From: Geodermatophilus obscurus DSM 43160
Lineage (GTDB): Bacteria > Actinomycetota > Actinomycetes > Mycobacteriales > Geodermatophilaceae
NCBI RefSeq assembly: GCF_000025345.1
Contig: NC_013757.1
Coordinates: forward strand, 4,464,001 to 4,528,000
Reading direction: 5' to 3'
Length of the DNA stretch: 64,000 bases
The notes beneath the pieces are model-generated. The model was not told the origin of the DNA. It searched no databases and saw only the letters and a list, made by a program, of their open reading frames with translations. Made by a program: the position numbers and the translations under genes. This document shows, piece by piece, positions 53,995 to 62,619 of the stretch. Position 1 is the first letter of the stretch. Each line of letters opens with the position of its first letter.

Positions 53995-55355
53995 GCGCGC
54001 ACCATCTCCAGCACTCGGTCCCGCAGTCGGGTCATCCGCGCCTCGTCCGGCGCCTCGACGTTGAGCCGCAGCAGCGGTTCGGTGTTGCTGGCCCGCAGGT
54101 TGAACCACGAGCCGTCCGGCAGGTCCACGGTCAGCCCGTCGAGCTCGTCGACGGTGACGCCGTCCTGCTCCTCGAACGTCTCCCGCACGGCCCGCGTGCG
54201 GCCCGCGGCGTCGGCGACGGTCGAGTTGATCTCGCCCGAGGCGGCGTAGCGGCTGTAGCCGGCGGTCAGCTCCGACAGCGGCCGGCTCTGCTCCCCCAGC
54301 GCCGCCAGCACGTGCATGGCGGCGAGCATGCCCGTGTCGGCCCGCCAGAAGTCGCGGAAGTAGTAGTGCGCGGAGTGCTCCCCGCCGAAGACGGCGTCGG
54401 TGCGCGCCATCTCGGCCTTGATGAAGGAGTGCCCGACGCGGGTGCGCACCGGCTCCCCGCCGTGCTCGCGGACGATCTCCGGCACCGCGCGCGAGGTGAT
54501 GAGGTTGTGGATGACCGTCGTCCCCCGGCCCTTGGCCAGCTCGCGGACGGCGACCAGCGCGGTGACCGCCGAGGGGCTGACCGCCTCCCCGCGCTCGTCG
54601 ACGACGAAGACCCGGTCGGCGTCCCCGTCGAAGGCCAGCCCGATGTCGGCGCCGGTGCGGCGCACCTCGGCCTGCAGGTCGACCAGGTTGGCCGGGTCCA
54701 GCGGGTTGGCCTCGTGGTTGGGGAAGGAGCCGTCGAGCTCGAAGTACAGCGGCAGGACCTCCAGCGGGAGGCCGGCGAGCACCACCGGGACGGTGTGCCC
54801 GCCCATGCCGTTGCCGGCGTCGACGACGACCCGCAGCGGCCGGATGGCCGAGAGGTCGACCAGCGAGCGCAGGTGCGCGGCGTACTCGGCGAGCAGGTCC
54901 CGCTGGTTGATCGACGCGGTCCGATCGGGGACCCGGTCGTAGGAGTCGCGCTCGGCCCACTCGCGGAGGGTGGCCAGGCCCGACTCCTGCCCGACCGGGG
55001 TGGCGCCGGCGCGGCAGAGCTTGATGCCGTTGTACTGCGCGGGGTTGTGGCTGGCGGTGAACATCGCGCCGGGGACGCCGAGGGAGCCGGAGGCGAAGTA
55101 GAGCAGGTCGGTGGACCCGAGCCCGGCCTCGACGACGTCGACGCCGCGGGACAGGACGCCCTCGGCGAAGGCCCGCGACAGGGGCACCGAGGAGTCGCGC
55201 ATGTCGTGCGCGGTCACCACCGCGGTCGCGCCGCTCTCCTGCCAGACGAGCTCGGCGAACGCCGCGCCGATCCGGCGGGCGATCCCCTCGTCCCACTCGT
55301 CGGGGACGACGCCGCGGACGTCGTAGGCCTTGATGATCACGGACAGGTTGCGCAC
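53991..55355 (-). CDS. manB: Phosphomannomutase/phosphoglucomutase
   Basis: 454 residues. Four-domain phosphohexomutase: catalytic Ser loop TASHNPAQYNG, metal loop DGDADR, sugar loop GGEHSAHYYFRDF and phosphate loop RASNTEPLLRLN. It turns mannose-6-phosphate into mannose-1-phosphate for GDP-mannose. GTG 55355 is 9 bases after a TATAGT box, so the leader is very short. Operon with the Trm112-like and SIS genes, as for Rv3257c-Rv3256c. Confidence 0.96.
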   Translation of the reverse strand: MRNLSVIIKAYDVRGVVPDEWDEGIARRIGAAFAELVWQESGATAVVTAHDMRDSSVPLSRAFAEGVLSRGVDVVEAGLGSTDLLYFASGSLGVPGAMFTASHNPAQYNGIKLCRAGATPVGQESGLATLREWAERDSYDRVPDRTASINQRDLLAEYAAHLRSLVDLSAIRPLRVVVDAGNGMGGHTVPVVLAGLPLEVLPLYFELDGSFPNHEANPLDPANLVDLQAEVRRTGADIGLAFDGDADRVFVVDERGEAVSPSAVTALVAVRELAKGRGTTVIHNLITSRAVPEIVREHGGEPVRTRVGHSFIKAEMARTDAVFGGEHSAHYYFRDFWRADTGMLAAMHVLAALGEQSRPLSELTAGYSRYAASGEINSTVADAAGRTRAVRETFEEQDGVTVDELDGLTVDLPDGSWFNLRASNTEPLLRLNVEAPDEARMTRLRDRVLEMVRA

Positions 55356-55364
55356 GCGGGCGAC

Positions 55365-55370
55365 ACTATA
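55365..55370 (-). promoter_or_regulatory. manB promoter -10 (TATAGT), touching repeat copy 9
   Basis: TATAGT on the minus strand (55370-55365) is one of the best -10 boxes of the window. The palindromic repeat begins at the next base (55371), so the -35 region lies inside repeat DNA. Confidence 0.6.
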
Positions 55371-55452
55371 AGGACCCCGCTGCCCCCCATCGCTCGCATG
55401 CTCGCGGCGGGACCCTGCAGCGGGGCCGTGGCGTGGGAGGACGGGGTCCTCC
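55371..55452 (+). repeat. Palindromic intergenic repeat, copy 9
   Basis: Uninterrupted reference copy at 55371-55427: AGGACCCCGCTGCCCCCC... CTCGCATGCTCGCGGCGGG... CTGCAGCGGGGCC. An opening half in the other orientation (minus, AAGGAGGACCCCGTCCTCCC) lies at 55452-55434, right after the DUF3499 stop. Confidence 0.75.
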
Positions 55453-55453
55453 T

Positions 55454-55804
55454 TCAGGTGATGTCGGGCAGGACCCGCAGGTGGCCTCGGCGGGTGCCGC
55501 TGCCGTCGTCGGCGGGGTTGCGCGGGGGCTCGGGCCGGGCGGCCTCGCGGACGGCGTCGGCCAGGGCCAGCAGGTCGTCCCCGGTCGGACCGGAGTCCTC
55601 GACGTCGATCTCGTGCCGGACGACCTCCCAGCCGCGCGGCACGGTGAGCCGCCCGGCGTGGAACTCGCAGAGGTCGTAGCTGTGCGGCTCGGAGAACGTC
55701 GCCAACGGGCCGACGACAGCGGTCGACTCCGCGTACACGTAGGTCAAGGTCGCTGCCGCCGGTTGCGCGCAGCCGCTGCGCGAGCAGCGACGTGACTGCC
55801 TCAC
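55454..55804 (-). CDS. DUF3499 family protein
   Basis: 116 residues. VRQSRRCSRSGCAQPAAATL, then YVYAESTAVVGPLATFSEPH and YDLCEFHAGRLTVPRGWE: a small zinc-finger-like protein conserved in actinobacteria, function unknown (Rv3258c). GTG 55804 fits the family start and has TGAGGAA upstream; GTG 55807 and ATG 55855 are alternatives. Between manB and the zinicin-like gene as in mycobacteria. Confidence 0.85.
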   Translation of the reverse strand: MRQSRRCSRSGCAQPAAATLTYVYAESTAVVGPLATFSEPHSYDLCEFHAGRLTVPRGWEVVRHEIDVEDSGPTGDDLLALADAVREAARPEPPRNPADDGSGTRRGHLRVLPDIT

Positions 55805-56004
55805 CACCGGTTCCTCACGCACCGCACAGTAGACGCGTACCCCGGTGGTTGGCATCAGGCGCACCGGGTTTCGGCGCCCCCGCGGAGCAGCAGTCCCATC
55901 CTGCACGACGGCCCCGTGCACCCCGTCGCGCGCCCGCTGCGGCCCGTGCCCGACCCCGCACCGGGCGCGCCCCCGATCGCCCCGGCCGTACGCTCGCACC
56001 CGTC

Positions 56005-56460
56005 ATGAGCCGACCCGCCCGATCCCGCCGCGACCGGCACGGCCGGGGGCTGCGCGGCCGCCTGGTACCCGACGGCGTCCCGCTGGCCCGCAGTCGCGCC
56101 GCGCAGTTCGACGACCTGGTCCTCGACGCGGTCGAGGACCTCGAGCGGCGGTGGGAGAAGGAGCTCGCCGGCGTCGAGTTCGCCGTCGAGGACGTGCCCT
56201 GGGTGGAGCACACGAGCCCCGACGAGGTGGTGCTCGACGCCGACGTGCTCGACGACGGCAGCGTGCCGCTGGCCCGCGTGCTGCCCGCGCACCGGGACGG
56301 CACCCGGGAGGTGCCGCCGCGGATCGTCGTCTACCGCCGGCCGCTGGAGCTGCGCGCGCACGACCGCGACGACCTCGCCGACCTGGTCCGCGACGTCGTC
56401 GTCGACCAGGTCGCCGTCCTGCTGGGGCGCGACCCGGAGGAGATCGACCCCACCGGCTGA
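56005..56460 (+). CDS. Zinicin-like metallopeptidase-family protein without zinc motif
   Basis: 151 residues. FDDLVLDAVEDLERRWEKEL and ELRAHDRDDLADLVRDVVVD place it in the actinobacterial family annotated as metallopeptidase (Rv3259 neighbour of whiB2). The HExxH of true zinicins should lie in the last third; here that helix reads RDVVVDQVAVLLGRD and has no His. It is probably a non-catalytic structural protein. ATG 56005 lies 11 bases after TACGCT. Confidence 0.8.
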   Translation: MSRPARSRRDRHGRGLRGRLVPDGVPLARSRAAQFDDLVLDAVEDLERRWEKELAGVEFAVEDVPWVEHTSPDEVVLDADVLDDGSVPLARVLPAHRDGTREVPPRIVVYRRPLELRAHDRDDLADLVRDVVVDQVAVLLGRDPEEIDPTG

Positions 56461-56533
56461 AGGACCCCCTGCTCCCACTCCTCGCGACGTCGGGGCGGTG
56501 CCCCGGAGGGGGCCGGGACGCTGCAGGGGGCCT
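56461..56533 (+). repeat. Palindromic intergenic repeat, copy 10
   Basis: Begins at the base after the stop of the zinicin-like gene: AAGGACCCCCTGCTCCCAC... inner CGACGTCGGGGCGG..., first closure GGAGGGGGCC and a second closing half GCTGCAGGGGGCC. Confidence 0.65.
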
Positions 56534-56549
56534 GCGATGCTCTGTCGCG

Positions 56550-57560
56550 ATGGACTCCTCCGCGCCGGCCGCCGTCCCCTGGGTCGTGCTGGTCCTGGCG
56601 CTGGTGGCGCTGGCCGGCCTGGCCGCGGTGGTGCTGACCCGGCCGCGGAGCCCGTCCCCTCCCCGCTCCGGGCGGGACCCGGCGGCTCCCGCCCGGCCCG
56701 CGTCGCGCTGGCCGGACGACGACCTCCCACGCTTCCTCGAGAGCCCGCCCGGCACGCCCGGCGACCTCCTCGCGCCGGTCGCCGCACCCGTGGCGGACGC
56801 CGGCGACGAGCCTGCCGGCACGCCGGACGGCACCCGCCGCGTACTGGCCGGCATGGCGGCCGCGGGGCTGGTCCTCGTGGCCGCGCTGTCCGGCGTGGCG
56901 GTGGCGACGCGCGATGGTGGCGACCCGCCGGGGACCCCCGCTCCCAGCGCGGTGGCGCCGTCCCCGCGGGCGGGCACGACCCCGGCGCCGGCCACCTCCC
57001 CGGCACTGCCCGCCGTGCCGGTGGACCCGCTGCCGGGCGAAGGCGGCGCGGGGGTGCTCGCCGCCCGGTCGGTGCCGCTGGGCGGGGACGGCGTGGTGGC
57101 ACGACTGGCGTTCGGCAGCATCGTCGTCGAGCGGCAGGCCGTGGGGACGACGGTGGGTTACCCCTCGGTGAGCGTGACCGCGGCCGGGGACGGCCGGACG
57201 GCGCTGGCGCACCTGCGGCTGCCGACCTGGAACTGCCTGACCCCCGAGCCGCCCGCCGACCCCGCCGCCGCGGGCTGCGTGCGGTCGCGGACCGAGCACG
57301 CCGACCTGCCCTCCCCCGCCCTCACCGTGACGAGGGACGGCCGCGACCTCCGGCTGACCGGCCGCTTCCCCACCTACACGCGGCCGATCGGCACCGCGCC
57401 GGCCTACACCGGCCGGGGGTACGACCTGACGGTCACCGTCTCCCCGGCCGGGCCGGTCCGGAACGGCGCGGCAGCCGCCGAGGGCACGTTGTTCCTCGGC
57501 ACCGACCGCGCCGCCAGCGTCGAGGAACCGGGGCTCAACGCCGTCCGGTACGCCGGCTGA
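56550..57560 (+). CDS. Hypothetical membrane protein
   Basis: 336 residues from ATG 56550. Membrane helices at about 8-30 and 92-112, Pro-rich segments around both, and a C-terminal extracytoplasmic domain with two Cys (WNCLTP and GCVRS) and VRYAG at the end. No family recognised. Its 3' end overlaps the convergent next gene by 26 bases. Upstream in-frame sequence is repeat DNA, so the start is chosen after it. Confidence 0.6.
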   Translation: MDSSAPAAVPWVVLVLALVALAGLAAVVLTRPRSPSPPRSGRDPAAPARPASRWPDDDLPRFLESPPGTPGDLLAPVAAPVADAGDEPAGTPDGTRRVLAGMAAAGLVLVAALSGVAVATRDGGDPPGTPAPSAVAPSPRAGTTPAPATSPALPAVPVDPLPGEGGAGVLAARSVPLGGDGVVARLAFGSIVVERQAVGTTVGYPSVSVTAAGDGRTALAHLRLPTWNCLTPEPPADPAAAGCVRSRTEHADLPSPALTVTRDGRDLRLTGRFPTYTRPIGTAPAYTGRGYDLTVTVSPAGPVRNGAAAAEGTLFLGTDRAASVEEPGLNAVRYAG

Positions 57561-58377
57561 GCAGGGCCGCCGGCCCGCCGCCGCGCAGGGTCAGCGAGAC
57601 CAGCGGCGCGCCCATCTCGGTGCGCAGGCCGGCGTCCGGGGTGCCCCACCACGGCCGCCGGTCGCCGCCGTCGACCAGGGTCAGCAGGCCGGCTCGCAGC
57701 CGGTCGCCGTCGGCCACCGTGGCCAGCTCGACCTGACCGATCGCGGCGTGCAGCCGGGTGGCCACCCGCAACGCGGTGCGGGCCCGACGGTCGGGCTCCG
57801 CGGCCAGCAGCGCGGGCAGCCGGCGCTCGACCTCGGCGGGGTCCCGGGTGCGGCGCACCGGGCCGGCCTCGTCGAGGGTGTCGACGAGGCGCGCGCTGCG
57901 GGCGTTGGCGAACGCCGCCTCGGGCCGCAGCCGGCCGATCGCGCGCAGCGTGGGGTCGCCGAGGGGCAGGCCGGCCAGCCGCAGCCTCCAGGGCCGGCGC
58001 ACCCGGTCGAGCATGTCCAGCACGCCGGCCGCCAGCCGCTCGGCAGCGGCGTCGTCCCGGGCCGGCAGTCGGGCCGGGGCCGCACCGCCGGGCACCGGCA
58101 GGCCGTCGCCGAGCAGCGTCACGGTGAGCCGCGGGCCGTCGCGCAGGACCAGGGTCGCGAGCGCCCGCGGGGCCTCCGTGCCGCCGGGCGGGTCGACCAC
58201 GACGGCGACCGGTCGGGGACCGGCGACGCGGCCGGCGTCGAGGGCCAGCGCGGCGGTCAGCCAGGGAGCGCGGGCGGTCACCGGGGCGTGCAGCGCCGCG
58301 AGCAGCGGGCCGGCCGCGCGGAGCTCCCGCGCCACGCCGGTCCGGCCGGTCACGATGCGCACACCTGGGGTCGCCAC
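57535..58377 (-). CDS. Hypothetical protein
   Basis: 280 residues, Arg- and Ala-rich, no membrane segment or known motif. GTG 58377 is 7 bases after TGTTGT (weak -10) and shortly after a strong hairpin; other starts lie upstream but translate repeat DNA. It follows whiB2 on the same strand. Function unknown; the call rests on codon use and length. Confidence 0.5.
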   Translation of the reverse strand: MATPGVRIVTGRTGVARELRAAGPLLAALHAPVTARAPWLTAALALDAGRVAGPRPVAVVVDPPGGTEAPRALATLVLRDGPRLTVTLLGDGLPVPGGAAPARLPARDDAAAERLAAGVLDMLDRVRRPWRLRLAGLPLGDPTLRAIGRLRPEAAFANARSARLVDTLDEAGPVRRTRDPAEVERRLPALLAAEPDRRARTALRVATRLHAAIGQVELATVADGDRLRAGLLTLVDGGDRRPWWGTPDAGLRTEMGAPLVSLTLRGGGPAALLSRRTGRR

Positions 58378-58390
58378 GTCCCGAACAACA

Positions 58391-58425
58391 CCACAGCCGC
58401 CGACGGGGTCCGTCGGCGGCTGTGG
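58391..58425 (-). terminator. 16-bp hairpin terminator downstream of whiB2
   Basis: CCACAGCCGCCGACGG (58391-58406) and its exact complement (58410-58425) enclose a 3-base loop. On the minus strand the stem is followed by TGTTGTTCGG, a short T-rich run, so it can terminate whiB2 transcription about 10 bases before the next gene. Confidence 0.7.
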
Positions 58426-58450
58426 GGACAGCTCTGAGCTGGTGTCAGTG

Positions 58451-58556
58451 AAGGACCCCCTGCCCCCCACCGCTCGCGAGCTCGCGGCGGGACCCTGCAA
58501 GGGGCCGGGCCCGGGACGAGGCCCCTCAAGCGTCGCGCGGAGAGGACGGGGGCGTC
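58451..58556 (+). repeat. Palindromic intergenic repeat, copy 11
   Basis: Complete element at 58451-58506 (AAGGACCCCCTGCCCCCC... GCTCGCGAGCTCGCGGCGGG... CTGCAAGGGGCC) in the plus direction, followed by parts of an opposite-strand element up to the whiB2 stop (minus: GGGACGCCCCCGTCCTCTCC). Confidence 0.65.
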
Positions 58557-58558
58557 CC

Positions 58559-58897
58559 TCAGACGGCGCGGCGGCGCAGCCGGCGGCGCTCACGCTCGGA
58601 GAGCCCGCCCCAGATGCCGAAGCGCTCGTCGTTGGCCAGCGCGTACTCGAGGCACTCGGCCTTGACCTCGCAGCCGGTGCAGATCTTCTTGGCCTCGCGG
58701 GTGGAGCCGCCCTTCTCCGGGAAGAACGCCTCGGGGTCGGTCTCGGCGCAGAGGGCGCGCTCCTGCCAGGACTGGGCCTCGGCCTCCAGACCCAGGCTCC
58801 ACAGACCCACGAAGCCCTGCTCGTGGCCCGCCGGGCCGCGGTCGGCGTTCCGCTCCGACGCGCTGACGTAGTCGCTCAACCACGAGACCTCTGCCAT
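58559..58897 (-). CDS. whiB2: WhiB-family iron-sulfur transcriptional regulator (WhiB2/WhmD)
   Basis: 112 residues. Four Cys bind a [4Fe-4S] cluster: one in RALCAETDPEAFFP, two in CTGC and one in ECLEYAL; the GIWGGLSERERRRLRRR tail is the family turn and AT-hook-like basic end. WhiB2 controls septation and sporulation-type division with WhiA in actinomycetes. ATG 58897 has GAGAGGGGA upstream. Between the zinicin-like gene and cofD as for Rv3260c-Rv3261. Confidence 0.95.
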   Translation of the reverse strand: MAEVSWLSDYVSASERNADRGPAGHEQGFVGLWSLGLEAEAQSWQERALCAETDPEAFFPEKGGSTREAKKICTGCEVKAECLEYALANDERFGIWGGLSERERRRLRRRAV

Positions 58898-58969
58898 GAC
58901 GATGCGTCCCCTCTCGCTGCCGTCCCGATGTGCGTTCCACGGGACGTTCCCGGGCCGCTCGGCACTCGT

Positions 58970-59027
58970 TGACACCGCCGGAATTACACGCGTGTCGTTG
59001 TGGGGGCGTCAACTCCGCCCGGTGTAA
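58970..59027. promoter_or_regulatory. whiB2/cofD divergent control region
   Basis: Contains TTGACA at 58970 (plus), TTGACG on the minus strand near 59012 with TGTAAT 18 bases on (whiB2 -35/-10 candidate), the palindrome ACACGCGTGT (58986-58995) and an inverted pair TTACAC (58984) with GTGTAA (59022-59027). GACAC, the known WhiA target core, is present. Confidence 0.45.
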
Positions 59028-59129
59028 GCGCCGCGTCACACCGGCCCCAGCAGTCACGGGGTGTTCGTCACTTCTCGCTGCACACCTCGACACGCCCGGC
59101 GAACAGTGGACAAGTGCCCATCGGGCACG

Positions 59130-60089
59130 ATGACTTTCGTGCACATCGTCGTCCTCGCCGGCGGGGTCGGCGGGGCCCGGTTCCTGGCCGGACTCCGCGC
59201 GGCCGCCCCCGGTGCGCGGCTCACCGCCGTGGTCAACACCGGGGACGACGTGACGATGCACGGGCTGCGCATCTGCCCGGACCTCGACACCGTCATGTAC
59301 ACCCTCGGCGGCGGCATCGACACCGAGCGCGGGTGGGGCCGGGCCGGGGAGAGCTGGACGGTCAAGGAGGAACTGGCCGCCTACGGCGCCGAGCCGACCT
59401 GGTTCGGCCTGGGCGACCGCGACCTGGCCACCCACCTGGTGCGCACCCGGATGCTCGACGCCGGCTACCCGCTGTCCCAGGTGACCGCGGCGCTCGCCGA
59501 CCGCTGGCAGCCCGGCGTGGAGCTGCTGCCGATGAGCGACCAGCGGGTGGAGACCCACGTGGTGGTGGCCGACCCGGAGACCGGGCGGCAGCAGGCGGTG
59601 CACTTCCAGGAGTGGTGGGTGCGGCACCGCGCCGAGTCCGAGGCCCGCGCCTTCGTGCAGGTGGGGGTGGACGCCGCGAAGCCGGCCCCCGGGGTGGCGG
59701 AGGCGTTCGCCGGCGCGGACGCGGTGCTCCTGGCGCCGTCGAACCCGGTCGTGTCCGTCGGCACGATCCTGGGCGTCCCCGGACTGCGGCAGGCGCTGCT
59801 GGCCACCCCGGGCCGGGTCGTGGGCCTCTCCCCGATCGTCTCGGGCGCGGTGGTGCGCGGGATGGCCGACCGCTGCCTGCCGGTCCTCGGCGTCGAGGTC
59901 AGCGCCGAGGGGGTCGGGCGGCACTACGGCGCCCGCTCCGCCGGCGGGCTGCTCGACGCCTGGCTGGTGCACACCGGCGACTCGGCCGACGTCCCCGGTG
60001 TCGACGTCCGCGCCGTCCCGCTGCTCATGTCCTCCCCCGAGGCGACCGCGGCGATGGCGCGGGCCGCGCTGGACGCCGCTGGTGTCTGA
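59130..60089 (+). CDS. cofD: 2-phospho-L-lactate (or phosphoenolpyruvyl) transferase CofD/FbiA
   Basis: 319 residues. It joins the lactyl- or enolpyruvyl-diphospho-guanosine donor to Fo, making F420-0 or its dehydro form. Visible: [36 protein letters not shown], the [12 protein letters not shown] loop and a C-terminal LLMSS. ATG 59130 lies 1 base after a GTGCCC-ATC-GGGCAC hairpin; GTG 59139 is the other start. Downstream cofE overlaps its stop. Confidence 0.95.
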   Translation: MTFVHIVVLAGGVGGARFLAGLRAAAPGARLTAVVNTGDDVTMHGLRICPDLDTVMYTLGGGIDTERGWGRAGESWTVKEELAAYGAEPTWFGLGDRDLATHLVRTRMLDAGYPLSQVTAALADRWQPGVELLPMSDQRVETHVVVADPETGRQQAVHFQEWWVRHRAESEARAFVQVGVDAAKPAPGVAEAFAGADAVLLAPSNPVVSVGTILGVPGLRQALLATPGRVVGLSPIVSGAVVRGMADRCLPVLGVEVSAEGVGRHYGARSAGGLLDAWLVHTGDSADVPGVDVRAVPLLMSSPEATAAMARAALDAAGV

Positions 60090-61245
60090 AGAAGGACCCT
60101 CCTGCCCCCCACCACGGCCCCGTCCCGAGGCTCGCCCCGAGCGTGCGAGGGGTGAGGAGGACGGGGTCCTTCCGCCTGCAGGGGGGCCACCCCCCGCGGT
60201 CCCGGGTGGGATCTCGATCCACCCGGTCGCCGGCCTGCCGGAGTTCTCCCCCGGCGACGACCTCGCCGCGGCGGTCGCCGGCGCCGCGCCCTGGTTGGCC
60301 GACGGCGACGTCGTCGTCGTCACCTCCAAGGTGGTGTCCAAGGTCGAGGGCCGACTGGTACCCGTCGCGCCCGGCGAGGACCGGGAGGCCGTGCGGCAGC
60401 GGGCGATCGACGCGCAGACGGTGCGCGTGGTCGCCCGGCGCGGCCCGCTGAAGATCGTCGAGACGCCGCAGGGCTGGGTGGTCGCGGCGGCCGGGATCGA
60501 CGCCTCCAACGTGTCCGGCGACGCGCTGGTGCTGCTGCCGGAGGACGCCGACGCGTCGGCCCGGGCCCTGCGCGACCGGCTGCGCGAGATGCTCGGCGTC
60601 GAGGTCGCGGTCATCGTCAGTGACACCTTCGGCCGCACCTGGCGGGACGGGCTGACCGACGTCGCCGTCGGCTCGGCGGGCATCCCCGCGCTGGTCGACC
60701 ACCGCGGTGCCGTCGACGCCCACGGCAACCGGCTGGAGACCACCCAGGTCGCCCTGGTTGACGAGCTGGCGGCCGCCGCGGACCTGGTGAAGGGCAAGCT
60801 GGCCGGCATCCCGGTGGCCGTCGTCCGCGGGCTGCCGTTCGACCCGCCGGACGAGGACGCCGGCACCCGGCCGCTGGTCCGGCTCGGTCCCGGCGACCTG
60901 TTCCCCTACGGCAGCCGTGACCTGGTGGCCACGCGCGTGCCCGGCGCGGACCTGGTCCCCCGCGACGGCGAGCTGGACGCCGTCGCCGCCGCCTTCCGGG
61001 TGGCGACCGCGGCCCTGCCGGAGTTCCCGGTCGTCCTCCGCTACGGCGGCGAGGGCGACGGCGTGGTCGACGTGCACCTGCCGGAGCGGGCCACCACGAC
61101 CGCCGCGCTCAACCTCGGGGCGCTGGTCGGTGCGGTGGTGATCCAGCTGCACGCCGAGGGCTGGACGACCCGCTGGGAGCCGGTGGGCACCCCCGGCGGG
61201 AGCTCACTCGTCGGGAGGTTGTGGCTCGGTTCGCCCGCGTCCTGA
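60082..61245 (+). CDS. cofE: F420-0:gamma-glutamyl ligase CofE/FbiB
   Basis: 387 residues if it starts at GTG 60082, the only usable in-frame start before the conserved region. It adds glutamates to F420-0 with GTP. Visible: [63 protein letters not shown] and [11 protein letters not shown]. The C-terminal about 105 residues stand where FbiB has a nitroreductase domain of about 200, so that domain is reduced or lost. The first 40 residues are encoded by repeat DNA. It overlaps cofD by 8 bases. Confidence 0.88.
   Translation: MSEEGPSCPPPRPRPEARPERARGEEDGVLPPAGGPPPAVPGGISIHPVAGLPEFSPGDDLAAAVAGAAPWLADGDVVVVTSKVVSKVEGRLVPVAPGEDREAVRQRAIDAQTVRVVARRGPLKIVETPQGWVVAAAGIDASNVSGDALVLLPEDADASARALRDRLREMLGVEVAVIVSDTFGRTWRDGLTDVAVGSAGIPALVDHRGAVDAHGNRLETTQVALVDELAAAADLVKGKLAGIPVAVVRGLPFDPPDEDAGTRPLVRLGPGDLFPYGSRDLVATRVPGADLVPRDGELDAVAAAFRVATAALPEFPVVLRYGGEGDGVVDVHLPERATTTAALNLGALVGAVVIQLHAEGWTTRWEPVGTPGGSSLVGRLWLGSPAS
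60092..60188 (+). repeat. Palindromic intergenic repeat, copy 12 (nested, inverted inner copy)
   Basis: Outer halves at 60092-60113 (AAGGACCCTCCTGCCCCCC) and 60174-60188 (CCTGCAGGGGGGCC) enclose an inner element in the opposite direction (60116-60171, GGCCCCGTCCCGAGGCTC... GAGGACGGGGTCCTTC). It fills the cofD-cofE junction. Confidence 0.7.
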
Positions 61246-61260
61246 GCTCCGCCGCGCCGG

Positions 61261-61266
61261 TAGCCT
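61261..61266 (+). promoter_or_regulatory. Leaderless -10 box (TAGCCT) of rmlA
   Basis: TAGCCT is followed by 7 bases and the ATG at 61274. Confidence 0.55.
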
Positions 61267-61273
61267 CGCCGGA

Positions 61274-62146
61274 ATGCGGGGGATCATCCTGGCCGGGGGC
61301 ACCGGCAGCCGCCTGTTCCCCATCACGCAGGCGGTCAGCAAGCAGCTGATGCCGGTCTACGACAAGCCGATGGTCTACTACCCGCTCTCGACGCTGATGA
61401 TGGCCGGCGTCCGCGAGGTGCTGGTGATCACCACCCCCGGCGACCAGGAGGCGTTCCGCGCGCTGCTGGGCGACGGCACCCGGCTGGGGATGCGCATCGA
61501 GTACGCCGTCCAGCCGCGGCCGGAGGGGCTGGCGCAGGCCTTCCTCATCGGCGCGGAGTTCGTCGGGGACCAGTCGGTGGCCCTGGTGCTGGGCGACAAC
61601 ATCTTCTACGGGGCGGGCCTGGGCACCGCGCTGGGTCGGCTGCCCGACCCCGACGGCGGGCACGTCTTCGCCTACCACGTGGCCAACCCGCAGGAGTACG
61701 GCGTCGTCGAGTTCGACACCGACCGCCGGGTGCTGTCCATCGAGGAGAAGCCGGCGGCGCCGAAGAGCTCCTACGCCGTCCCGGGGCTGTACTTCTACGA
61801 GTCGTCGGTGGTCGACGTGGCCCGGGGCATCCGGCCCAGCGGCCGCGGCGAGCTGGAGATCACCGCGGTGAACGAGCACTACCTGCGCGAGGGCCGGCTC
61901 ACCGTGACCGTCCTGGACCGCGGCACGGCGTGGCTGGACACCGGCACGTTCGCCTCACTGCGGCAGGCCACCGAGTTCGTGTCGGTGGTCGAGGAGCGGC
62001 AGGGGCTCAAGATCGGCTGCATCGAGGAGGTCGCCTGGCGGCAGGGCTGGTTGGACGACGACGGCCTGCGCCGCGCTGCCGAGCCGCTGGGCAAGAGCGG
62101 CTACGGCGACTACCTGATCCGCCTGCTCGACGACCCCGTCCTGTGA
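61274..62146 (+). CDS. rmlA: Glucose-1-phosphate thymidylyltransferase RmlA
   Basis: 290 residues. It makes dTDP-glucose, first step to dTDP-rhamnose. Visible: [44 protein letters not shown], the [16 protein letters not shown] region and [14 protein letters not shown]. No rmlB, C or D in the window. The M. tuberculosis order has a mannose-1-phosphate guanylyltransferase near this point instead. Single gene with a leaderless start. Confidence 0.95.
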   Translation: MRGIILAGGTGSRLFPITQAVSKQLMPVYDKPMVYYPLSTLMMAGVREVLVITTPGDQEAFRALLGDGTRLGMRIEYAVQPRPEGLAQAFLIGAEFVGDQSVALVLGDNIFYGAGLGTALGRLPDPDGGHVFAYHVANPQEYGVVEFDTDRRVLSIEEKPAAPKSSYAVPGLYFYESSVVDVARGIRPSGRGELEITAVNEHYLREGRLTVTVLDRGTAWLDTGTFASLRQATEFVSVVEERQGLKIGCIEEVAWRQGWLDDDGLRRAAEPLGKSGYGDYLIRLLDDPVL

Positions 62147-62202
62147 GCGCGCTCGCCCGCTGATCACCGGCAGCCGGCTGCGGGATGGCCCGGCGCGGTG
62201 GC

Positions 62203-62619
62203 TCAGGCCGCCGCTGCGGCCACCGTCCCGGCGGGCCGGCGGTCCGGCCGCTCCGCCATGGCCCACCCGGTGAGCAGGAAGGCCGCGGGCATCGTGACGG
62301 CGACCGCCACCGGCGGGGCGAGCTGCTCGTCGAGGGACAGCAGCGCGACGAGCACCCAGACGACCGCCGTCCGCAGGAGGACCGTCGTCCCGTTGGCGAC
62401 GAGGTACCGCAGCAGCCGCCTCCGTGACGGAGCGACGCCGAAGGCGTAGCGGACGTTGGCCAGGTAGGCCACCAGCACGGCGACGACCAGCGCCAGCGTG
62501 TTGGCGACCAGGTACGGGGTGACCAGCAGCAGGAGCAGGTAGAGCCCCCAGTACAGGCCCGTGTTGAGGACGTTGACCAGCACGAACCGACCGAAGACGG
62601 CGACCCGCGCGCGGCTCAC
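62203..62619 (-). CDS. GtrA-family membrane protein
   Basis: 138 residues with four hydrophobic helices (FVLVNVLNTGLYWGLYLLLL, ANTLALVVAVLVAYLANVRY, TVLLRTAVVWVLVALLSL and a last one). GtrA proteins move or assist polyprenyl-phosphate sugars. GTG 62619 overlaps the glycosyltransferase stop (GTGA), so it works with that enzyme. Confidence 0.85.
   Translation of the reverse strand: MSRARVAVFGRFVLVNVLNTGLYWGLYLLLLLVTPYLVANTLALVVAVLVAYLANVRYAFGVAPSRRRLLRYLVANGTTVLLRTAVVWVLVALLSLDEQLAPPVAVAVTMPAAFLLTGWAMAERPDRRPAGTVAAAAA

Noticed and set aside
56005..56460. Active zinc peptidase
   Set aside because: The family name suggests it, but the zinc-binding His residues are absent.
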